NCBI GenBank assembly: GCA_023436495.1
Contig: JAEZIT010000086.1
Span: 1-64,000 of the forward strand
Length of the DNA stretch: 64,000 nucleotides
Origin: Acidobacteriota bacterium
GTDB lineage: Bacteria; Acidobacteriota; Blastocatellia; Pyrinomonadales; Pyrinomonadaceae
Reading direction: 5' to 3'
The first letter of the stretch is position 1; every line of letters starts with the position of its first letter. Made by a program: the position numbers and the translations under genes. Below are positions 17,366 through 24,720 of this stretch, piece after piece. The notes beneath the pieces were generated by a model. That model was not told the DNA's origin. It worked only from the letters and a program-made list of their open reading frames with translations, and searched no databases.

Positions 17366-19459
17366 ATGAATTCGATAAACAGAAACAGGCATTCAGGAAA
17401 GATCGCGGTGGTCGTGCTGGCGTTGAGCGCGTGGCTCGCCATTCCGTTCGTCACGGGCGACGCGCAAACGGCCGGCGGCGTGCCGATCCTGGTCAGGACG
17501 GCGAACCTCGTGTCGCCGACGGGCAGCATCAACCCGCACGGCAATGCGGAATACCAGCTTTACGCGAACGGCCATCGCGAGATCGAGGTCGAGATCGAGG
17601 ACGTCAATCTTGCTGCCGGCACACCGCTGGATGCGGTCGTTGACGGCAACACGATCGGCCAGATAATCCTCGCCGCAGACCGGCGCGGCCGACTGAAACT
17701 GCGTACCGAGGACGGCCAGAACGTTCCGGTAACGAACGACGGTTCGACCGTCGAGGTCCGAAACGGCGGAACGCTGCTCGTTTCCGGCACACTGAACGGC
17801 GGCGGCACGAATCCAACGCCGACCGCTTCGCCGACGAGTTCTCCGACCGCTTCTCCGACAGCTTCACCAACTGGGTCGCCCTCACCGAGCCCGACCGGCT
17901 CGCCGAATGAGAGTTCGCTGTTCGCGGCTCTCACCGGCGGAACGGTCAACGGCGTGCTGCCTTCGGGATTTGCGGAGTTCGAGATCCACAGCAGCCGCAC
18001 CGAATTGGAAGTACGGACGCGCCAGGTGAATCTGCCGATCGGCACACCGCTCAGCGTGTTCGTCAACAATACGGCGGCCGGCACGATGACGCTCGAGAGC
18101 GGCGGCGAAGGACGCCTGCGTCTGCGTTCGGACAACGGACAGACCGTCCCGGCCGTCATCGCCGGTTCGACGATAGCGATACGCAGCGGCAGCGCGACGA
18201 TCCTCTCCGGCGTATTCGGCGGATCGACTTCGCCAACGCCGACGCCGTCGCCCGGCGGAACACCGGCACCGACGCTCGGCCGCTCGTTCGAAGCCAACCT
18301 GACCGGAGCCGGAATGACGCCGCCCGTAACGACCAGCGCGACCGGCGAATTTAAGATCACGCTGAACGCCGCCGAAACACAGGCGACCATCTTCGGCGAG
18401 TTTCATAACCTAAGCAGCACGCAGACGGGCGCGCGTATCGAAACGACCGTCGGCACGACCGCCGTGATTCACAGCTTCGGCGCGATCGGGGGAACAAACG
18501 GCAACTTCGCGAGTGTAACTATCAATGTCACCGGTGCCGACGTGCAGCAGCTCCGCACCGGATTGTGGTCGGCAGTGATCACGAGCGCGAACCACCCGAA
18601 CGGCGAGATCCGCGCACAGGTCCGCCAGCGCTCCGGTGAAAGTGATTTTGACGGCGACGGCAGCAACGACCTCGCGGTGTTCCGCCCGTCGAATTCCGTC
18701 TGGTACACGCAGAACGGTTCGGGCTTCTCGGCGCAGATCTTCGGCGGCCCGGCCGACACGCTTGTCTCCGGCGATTACGACGGCGACGGCAAAACGGACG
18801 CAGCGGTGTTCAAGAACATCGGCGGCCTCGGTATTTGGCAAATTAAGAGAAGTTCGGACGCGGGCGTGACCGAATTGCAGTTCGGGTTCGCGACGGACGT
18901 TCCGGTCCGCGGCGATTTCGACGGCGACGGGCGTTTTGACATCGCGGTATTCAGGCCTTCGACGGGCGTCTGGTACGTAAACCGAAGCGATAATACCGGA
19001 TTTACCATCGTCCAGTTCGGCATGGACGGCGACAAGCCGCTGCCGATCGATATGGACGGCGACGGACGCGACGACATCGCGGTATTTCGCCCGTCAACAG
19101 GCGTCTGGTATTGGCTTCGGAGTTCGGACGGGCATTTCAACGGCGCACAGTTCGGCATGAACGGCGATATTCCGGTCCGCGCGGACATCGACGGCGACGG
19201 ACGTCACGACATGACGGTGTTCAGGCCTTCGAACGGCATCTGGTACTCGATCCGAAGCACCGACGGCGGTTTTCAGGGTGCGCAGTTCGGAATGAACGGC
19301 GACGTGCCCGTCGCGGGAAATTATGACAACGACGGCAAGAGCGACATCGCGGTATTCCGGCCGTCGACCGGCGTCTGGTATATCCTTCGATCTTCGGACG
19401 GAGCTTTCCAGGCTTTGTATTTCGGGATGAGCGGCGACCTGCCGGCGGCAGCGCAGTGA
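17366..19459 (+). CDS. Secreted surface protein with two beta-domains, a CHRD domain and FG-GAP repeats
   Basis: A 697-residue exported protein. The ATG at 17366 follows an AGGAAGG ribosome site (17351-17357) and gives a signal peptide (basic start, IAVVVLALSAWLAIPFV, then GDAQTA). Two copies of a domain of about 95 residues follow, each with the pattern VNL..GTPL...V......G...L...GRGRLR and ending in a beta strand. They are joined by Pro/Thr/Ser linkers (TPTASPTSSP). A CHRD domain comes next (FKITLNAAETQATIFGEFHN ... SANHPNGEIRAQVRQ). The C-terminal half has six FG-GAP/VCBS-like blade repeats of about 45 residues with DFDGDG..D.AVFRPS.G.WY, which bind calcium in other proteins. The open frame runs upstream through the 21-bp repeats, but no good start lies there. 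It is probably an extracellular adhesin or scaffold. Confidence 0.85.
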   Translation: MNSINRNRHSGKIAVVVLALSAWLAIPFVTGDAQTAGGVPILVRTANLVSPTGSINPHGNAEYQLYANGHREIEVEIEDVNLAAGTPLDAVVDGNTIGQIILAADRRGRLKLRTEDGQNVPVTNDGSTVEVRNGGTLLVSGTLNGGGTNPTPTASPTSSPTASPTASPTGSPSPSPTGSPNESSLFAALTGGTVNGVLPSGFAEFEIHSSRTELEVRTRQVNLPIGTPLSVFVNNTAAGTMTLESGGEGRLRLRSDNGQTVPAVIAGSTIAIRSGSATILSGVFGGSTSPTPTPSPGGTPAPTLGRSFEANLTGAGMTPPVTTSATGEFKITLNAAETQATIFGEFHNLSSTQTGARIETTVGTTAVIHSFGAIGGTNGNFASVTINVTGADVQQLRTGLWSAVITSANHPNGEIRAQVRQRSGESDFDGDGSNDLAVFRPSNSVWYTQNGSGFSAQIFGGPADTLVSGDYDGDGKTDAAVFKNIGGLGIWQIKRSSDAGVTELQFGFATDVPVRGDFDGDGRFDIAVFRPSTGVWYVNRSDNTGFTIVQFGMDGDKPLPIDMDGDGRDDIAVFRPSTGVWYWLRSSDGHFNGAQFGMNGDIPVRADIDGDGRHDMTVFRPSNGIWYSIRSTDGGFQGAQFGMNGDVPVAGNYDNDGKSDIAVFRPSTGVWYILRSSDGAFQALYFGMSGDLPAAAQ

Positions 19460-19557
19460 TAATTGATGGCAACCTGCCGCATTCAGCAAGACATCCAAAT
19501 AACGGCTTCAAAAGTAGTGGACAGGATTAAGTTTGGAGCATTTGTTTGGACAATTAA

Positions 19558-19595
19558 CCCCGGCCGCATGCCCTCCTTGCGGCCGGGGCTTTTTT
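19558..19595 (+). terminator. Rho-independent terminator after the CHRD/FG-GAP gene
   Basis: Arms CCCCGGCCGCA (19558-19568) and TGCGGCCGGGG (19578-19588) are exact 11-bp complements with a 9-nt loop, followed by CTTTTTT. The T tract is on the plus strand, so it ends transcription of the gene stopping at 19459. The DinB gene converges from the other side and ends at 19596. Confidence 0.9.
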
Positions 19596-20135
19596 CTATT
19601 TACGGACCGACTCCAGTATCCGTTCGATCTGTTTTAAATGCCGCATCTCGTGCCCGCCGAGCAGCGCCAGCCATTCCTGTGCCGACATTTCACCGAGATA
19701 AGGATGCGGAAACTTGAATTCCGTACCGCTCGTCGATTCGAACAGCGGCCGTATCTCGTCTATCCGTCGGCGGCTCTCCTGCATTTTCGCCAGGCTCTCC
19801 GCGATTGGCCGTTCGCCGGTAGGCTGGACCACCGCGGGAGCTTCGACCTTCATATGAACATAATCCATCGCCTTGCGGACGAATTCGTCCGACAGCGCAG
19901 CGCTGCCGTTCGAAGACATCCCCGCCGCATTGGCCTTGGACAGCAGTTTCGAGCATACCCGCGCCATCGAATCTTCGACCATCGCGACGTGCTCGACGAT
20001 CTGTGCTATCGTCCACTTCTCGCCCTCGGGCAGGCTTTCCGCTTCCGCATCCGTGATCGTGCCGATCACCGAGCTGAACTGTTCGCGAATGACATCGTTG
20101 GTATCGTAAATTTCGCTGATCGTATTGAATTTCAT
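19596..20135 (-). CDS. DinB-like four-helix-bundle protein
   Basis: A 179-residue protein with the DinB/YfiT-type metal-binding bundle: an early helix IYDTNDVIREQFSSVIGTI, then EKWTIAQIVEHVAMVED with the first metal-ligand His, and the C-terminal AQEWLALLGGHEMRHLKQIERIL with the HxxxH pair. Such proteins include thiol-dependent transferases and many of unknown function. It is the last gene of a three-gene operon read from M61 peptidase to lipoprotein to DinB, with gaps of 1 and 4 bp. No DNA-damage role should be assumed from the name. Confidence 0.85.
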   Translation of the reverse strand: MKFNTISEIYDTNDVIREQFSSVIGTITDAEAESLPEGEKWTIAQIVEHVAMVEDSMARVCSKLLSKANAAGMSSNGSAALSDEFVRKAMDYVHMKVEAPAVVQPTGERPIAESLAKMQESRRRIDEIRPLFESTSGTEFKFPHPYLGEMSAQEWLALLGGHEMRHLKQIERILESVRK

Positions 20136-20139
20136 AATT

Positions 20140-21477
20140 TTATCGGGCGGCAGAGGGCTGCGGTGTCAGGATCAGCCGGTGCCATCGGGCAAAGCTTGTG
20201 ACGCTGTCGGCGTCGTTCTTCATTTTCTTTACAAACGCCGTCTGGAAATACAGGATGTCGTCCGCCGTCCAGTCGAGTTTTACGATCGGATTGAACGAAA
20301 CGAGCGTCGATTCGTCCGGCAATGTGCCCGCCGGCTGCGAGGCATTTGCGGCCTGATTCGCCGAGTTCGTATTCTCCGGGTTCGTGTTTGTACCTTGCAG
20401 CACGTCCTGTTGCCCGCGGTCATATGCCTGTGACGACAACAGCAGTGAATTGCGCAGCGGTATCGCGGCCTGCGTCGGATTGTCGCCGATCGCGTCGTAG
20501 ATCCTGATCTGCTTGTCATAAGCAGCCGCGACCTTTGCGGAATCCGGCGACCAGACCGGCCAGGCCAGAGTCAAAGCATCGTCGAGTCGCCGTTCGCGGC
20601 CGTTCTTTTCCACAAGTCGGAGCCTGCCCTGCGGCACGAACACCTGACCGGCCTTTTCATTCTCGTACTGCAGATACTGCCATTCGCGGACCGTCGCGGC
20701 GAGCGCGGCCAACGCCGTGCTGTCCGGCGACCAAACGTAATAAAAATATATAAGCCCTTCGTTCTGCGTCAGCGGCTTCAACCCGCCGCCCTCGGCATCG
20801 ACAAGGTACAGCTGCTCCGTGCGGAACGTAAGCACGCTGGCCGGGGCCGCCGGCGTCGGCGCGGGCGGCGTTTCCGCTGCCGCGTTTGCGTCGGTGTTCG
20901 CCTCGGTTCCCGGTTCGCCGTTCTCTGCCGTGTTTGCGGCGGGTTCCGCCGGCGGCGTTACTGCCGCTTCGGGCAGCGGCTGCGTTCCGGCAGGCTCTTC
21001 CTGCCCTGCGCGAACCATCCCGACGAACACAACCGACGAAGAATCGGGCGCCCAAACGATCGAATCCGGAAAATGGACGGCCATCGTGTCCGGGGTTATC
21101 TTTCGCAACGCCTTGCCATCGACGGTGTACATGTCCAGCCGGAACTCTGCCTGTATGTCCGCCGCCCGATGATAAACGGCAAGCACACGCTTCTTATCGG
21201 GCGACGTTATGGTCTTGTCGAGAAGCTCCTGCGGCCGGTTCTGGTCGAAATCGGCCTGTACGGCGGCGTTGCGTTCCTCCGCGGTCACGGGCTTGCCGTC
21301 GCTCTCAGGCCCGGGAACATCGGCCTCGTAACGGAAATTTAGCCTTACGGCCGGAACTTCCTTGAGCGCCGACGGCCCGCCCGCACTGTTCTGCGGCCCG
21401 CCGCCGCTGCATGCCGTAAGGGCGACAAGCATCGCCGCCGCTAAGATCAGACAGAACTTAGAAATTGCCATAGCCAC
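20140..21477 (-). CDS. Lipoprotein with a predicted TolB/PD40-like beta-propeller
   Basis: A 445-residue exported lipoprotein. The signal peptide MAMAISKFCLILAAAMLVALTAC ends at the lipidated Cys 23. The mature part has blade-like repeats carrying the PD40 pattern (VWAPDSSSVVFVGMV, YYVWSPDSTALAALAA, LAWPVWSPDSAKVAAAYD), interrupted by low-complexity Ala/Asn/Pro-rich segments at about 160-200 and 375-395. No catalytic motif is seen. It lies 1 bp downstream of the M61 peptidase, so the two are surely co-transcribed and may act together in the periplasm; this is an inference from position. Confidence 0.75.
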   Translation of the reverse strand: MAMAISKFCLILAAAMLVALTACSGGGPQNSAGGPSALKEVPAVRLNFRYEADVPGPESDGKPVTAEERNAAVQADFDQNRPQELLDKTITSPDKKRVLAVYHRAADIQAEFRLDMYTVDGKALRKITPDTMAVHFPDSIVWAPDSSSVVFVGMVRAGQEEPAGTQPLPEAAVTPPAEPAANTAENGEPGTEANTDANAAAETPPAPTPAAPASVLTFRTEQLYLVDAEGGGLKPLTQNEGLIYFYYVWSPDSTALAALAATVREWQYLQYENEKAGQVFVPQGRLRLVEKNGRERRLDDALTLAWPVWSPDSAKVAAAYDKQIRIYDAIGDNPTQAAIPLRNSLLLSSQAYDRGQQDVLQGTNTNPENTNSANQAANASQPAGTLPDESTLVSFNPIVKLDWTADDILYFQTAFVKKMKNDADSVTSFARWHRLILTPQPSAAR

Positions 21478-21478
21478 A

Positions 21479-23344
21479 CTATTTTACACTCGGACGCAGA
21501 TAATCCGCGTAGAGCCGTTTCTGTTCGTCCGTCGCATTCTCGTTTCGCGAAAGGTCGAAATCTTTTCGCACGTTATTGCCAAGCGTCAGCTCGATATCGC
21601 GAAGTTTGTCGAATCGGAAAAGGGTAAGCCGGACCTTGTCGCCGGGCTTTCGTTCGCCGATATAAGTGTTCAGGAAAGCCTGGCTCGCACGATAGCCGTC
21701 GACAGCGACGATCTGATCGCCGGTGTTCAGCCCCTGATCGTAGGCGGGCGAACCGGTGGGGATGGAGCGAACGGTAAGGCGGCCGGAATCGTCCGCCAGA
21801 TCGGCTCCGATGTAGGCTTTTCCGCTGTTCGGCTCAGTTGCTGAAACGGCAATTCCGACGCCGGCGAGGATCGCTTCGTAATCGATCTCCGCTTCGCCGC
21901 GAACATATTTCGTGAAGAAATCGTCGAGGCTGCGTCCGGCGGCAAGTTCGGAGGCTTTCTGAAAATCTTCAGGCGTGAAATTCCTGTTCTTCTTACCAAA
22001 CTCTTCGTAAAGGTATCGAAGCACGTCGTCGAGCGATTTTGCGCCGTTCGAAGCGGAACGTATCGTTGCGTCCAGCATCATATTGACGATCTCGCCTTTA
22101 TCGTAGTACGAGATCTGGTTATTAATGGCGTTCTCGTCCTGACGGTAATACTTGATCCACGCGTCGAAACTGGCCTCTTCCAGGCTAGTTTCGAACCGGC
22201 CGGGCCGCGCCTGAAGGGCCTGAATGGCGTTTGCCCGCCCCTCGAGAAATTCGCGTTCCGTGATCAGTCCTGCTCGGCGCAGAAGAATGCCTTCGTAATA
22301 CGCGGTCGTGCCTTCGGCAACCCAGAGCAGTTTGGTGTAATTCTCATTCTCGTAATCGAACGGCCCGAGAGCGTCCGGGCGTATGCGCTTTACATTCCAC
22401 AGGTGGAAGAATTCGTGGGCGACAAGGCCGAGAAACCCTTTGTATCGCGAATCGGGCTTAAAGCCGAACCTGTTCCACTGCAGCGCCGTAGAATTCAGGT
22501 GCTCGAGCCCGCCGCCGCCGCGAAGGTTCACGATGAACGTGTAATCGTCGTAGGGCAGGTCGCCGAATATCTTGGACGATTCTTCGACGATCTTTGCCGT
22601 ATCGGCGGCGATTCGTTTCATGTCGTAATTGCCTTCGCCGGTGAAAACGTAACGGTGCGGTTTGCCCTGGACCGTAAACGAGATCTCCTTGAAATTGCTG
22701 ACCTCGAACGGCGAATCATATAGAACGTCGAAATTTTCTGCGCGGAAGGTGTTAGCCTGGCCGGCGACCGCGGGCAAGCCAGTGGCGATCTTCCAATTGC
22801 CGTATGGTTTAACGGTCACGGTCGATGGCGCCTTTAATTGGTCCTTTGGAAATAGCAGCAGTGCGGAATTGTTCCAGAATGCGTGCTCGTCGTTCAATTC
22901 GTTCGTCCTGACCGTCAGCTCGTTCGAATATACCCGATAGTTTGCAACTATCTCGTTCGCTCCGCCGGTGTTTACCTGCCAGGTGTTCTTGCTTATCTTC
23001 GTCCATGGCAGGCTGCGGCCCGACGCGTCCTTTACGGCGAAATCCTGCACATGGCGGGCATATTCGCGGATCAGATAGCTTCCGGGCGTCCATACCGGCA
23101 TTTTAAGCTCCGTCATTGCCGGAAGGCTCGCGGCCTTTACACGCATTTCCACTTCAAGCAGGTGGGTCCACGGTTTCGACATCGATACGGTATAGCTGAT
23201 GTCCGGTGCGGCCTGGACGGATTCGGCGGGACGTTGTTTAGCGTTCTTTGCACGCGACGGCTGTGCCGGGGTTTCCTGGTACATAGTAAAGATTAGTGCT
23301 GCGGCTAAGACCAAAAATATCTTTGGAACGAATTTTATCGGCAT
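21479..23344 (-). CDS. M61 family metallopeptidase (glycyl aminopeptidase type) with PDZ domain
   Basis: A 621-residue exported zinc peptidase. The ATG at 23344 yields a signal peptide (MPIKFVPKIFLVLAAALIF). The N-terminal beta domain has SMSKPWTHLLEVEMRV and WTPGSYLIREYARHVQDF, typical of M61. The zinc site is HEFFHLWNVKRIRP, with the downstream Glu in WVAEGTTAYYEGILLRRAGL. The C-terminal 90 residues form a PDZ domain (RSIPTGSPAYDQGLNTGDQIVAVDG). M61 enzymes cleave N-terminal glycine or alanine. It is first in the minus-strand operon and divergent from the MFS gene, with about 100 bp between starts. Confidence 0.92.
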   Translation of the reverse strand: MPIKFVPKIFLVLAAALIFTMYQETPAQPSRAKNAKQRPAESVQAAPDISYTVSMSKPWTHLLEVEMRVKAASLPAMTELKMPVWTPGSYLIREYARHVQDFAVKDASGRSLPWTKISKNTWQVNTGGANEIVANYRVYSNELTVRTNELNDEHAFWNNSALLLFPKDQLKAPSTVTVKPYGNWKIATGLPAVAGQANTFRAENFDVLYDSPFEVSNFKEISFTVQGKPHRYVFTGEGNYDMKRIAADTAKIVEESSKIFGDLPYDDYTFIVNLRGGGGLEHLNSTALQWNRFGFKPDSRYKGFLGLVAHEFFHLWNVKRIRPDALGPFDYENENYTKLLWVAEGTTAYYEGILLRRAGLITEREFLEGRANAIQALQARPGRFETSLEEASFDAWIKYYRQDENAINNQISYYDKGEIVNMMLDATIRSASNGAKSLDDVLRYLYEEFGKKNRNFTPEDFQKASELAAGRSLDDFFTKYVRGEAEIDYEAILAGVGIAVSATEPNSGKAYIGADLADDSGRLTVRSIPTGSPAYDQGLNTGDQIVAVDGYRASQAFLNTYIGERKPGDKVRLTLFRFDKLRDIELTLGNNVRKDFDLSRNENATDEQKRLYADYLRPSVK

Positions 23345-23442
23345 TCTGTTTTGCTGACTCCAGTGGAATGTTATTGTGTAGTTTTTTGATATCTTACTAT
23401 AAACGGACCGTTTGAGCAGTTGCGGCCCACGTTTGCACTTCG

Positions 23443-24711
23443 ATGAATACAAATCCAAACACGGAAGAAGGCCTGGCGGCGGCACCGGAAAAATTTTTCA
23501 CAACGCCACTAATTATAATATTCGTAACGGTTTTTATCGACCTGATCGGGTTTGGCATGGTCATCCCTATCCTGCCGTTCTATGCGGAGACGCCGCCGTT
23601 CAACGCCACGCCGTTCGAGATCGGATTGCTGTTCTCTATCTACTCATGGATGCAGTTCTTCTTCTCGCCGGTACTCGGGCGGCTGTCCGACAGATATGGG
23701 CGCCGGCCGATACTATTCATAAGCCTGCTCGGTTCCGCGGTCGGATATTTTCTGATCGGCATCGCGAACACGCTGATGCTTGTATTTATCGGGCGAATCA
23801 TCGGCGGAATAACCGGCGGCAACATTTCCACTGCACAGGCCTATATCGCTGACGTCACCTCGCGTGAGAACCGTGCGAAAGGAATGGGCCTGTTCGGCGC
23901 CGCATTCGGGCTCGGGTTCATACTCGGCCCGGCGATCGCGGGCATCATGAGCCGCTACGGCGTGCATGTTCCGTTCTATTTTGCGGCAGCGCTATCGCTT
24001 GTGAACGCCGTCGCACTTTATTTCGTGCTTCCCGAGTCCATCAAACCCGGGGCGGTGCAGCGCGTCCGTGAAAGCAAGGGCCGGCTGAGGGAATACCTAG
24101 ACAGTTTTCGCCAGAGAGATTTCGGGATAGTGAACCTGGTTTATTTTCTGTTGGTGACGGCCTTTTCGATAATGACGTATGCCTTCGTATTGTTCACGTC
24201 CTTCCGATTCGGGTATAACGCCGAGCAGAACGGCTATCTGTTCGCATATGTGGGATTCTTATCGATCATTGCCCAGGGCGTACTGTTCAGCAAGCTTGTC
24301 AAGCGTTTTGGTGAATCCGTTTTGACGGCTGTCGGTTGCATAATGATGGCTGCGAGCCTGCTGCTGTTTCCGTTCGTCGGGCCCGCTGCGGGCGGCCTGC
24401 TGGGTTTGCTGGCGGTTGCGGCCGTACTATCTGTCGGCAATTCAATGTCGTCGCCCGCATTAACAAGCCTCGTTTCCAAGATCGCGCCTGAAAGCGAACA
24501 GGGCCGTTCTCTCGGCATAATGCAGTCCGGGGCAAGCCTTGCCCGCGCGGTCGGGCCTACGATCGGCGGCATCCTGCTCAACAATCAATACAATAAAATA
24601 GACAATTCCACCGTTACCCGGACATTCTGGGCGGCGGCGGCGATAATGTTCGTGGCATTTCTAGCGGCTTTGTTTTTTGCGAGATCAGCCAGGGAAAAGG
24701 ATCTGTTCTGA
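23443..24711 (+). CDS. MFS transporter of the DHA1 drug:H+ antiporter type
   Basis: A 422-residue inner-membrane protein with about 12 hydrophobic segments. Motif A sits in the loop after helix 2 (LGRLSDRYGRRPIL), and the antiporter motif C region is GAAFGLGFILGPAIAG in helix 5. The opening helix FVTVFIDLIGFGMVIPILPFY is typical of the TetA-like DHA1 group. The substrate cannot be told; drug export is the family's usual role. It converges with the histidine kinase, with 9 bp between stops. Confidence 0.9.
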   Translation: MNTNPNTEEGLAAAPEKFFTTPLIIIFVTVFIDLIGFGMVIPILPFYAETPPFNATPFEIGLLFSIYSWMQFFFSPVLGRLSDRYGRRPILFISLLGSAVGYFLIGIANTLMLVFIGRIIGGITGGNISTAQAYIADVTSRENRAKGMGLFGAAFGLGFILGPAIAGIMSRYGVHVPFYFAAALSLVNAVALYFVLPESIKPGAVQRVRESKGRLREYLDSFRQRDFGIVNLVYFLLVTAFSIMTYAFVLFTSFRFGYNAEQNGYLFAYVGFLSIIAQGVLFSKLVKRFGESVLTAVGCIMMAASLLLFPFVGPAAGGLLGLLAVAAVLSVGNSMSSPALTSLVSKIAPESEQGRSLGIMQSGASLARAVGPTIGGILLNNQYNKIDNSTVTRTFWAAAAIMFVAFLAALFFARSAREKDLF

Positions 24712-24720
24712 AATTCAGCT

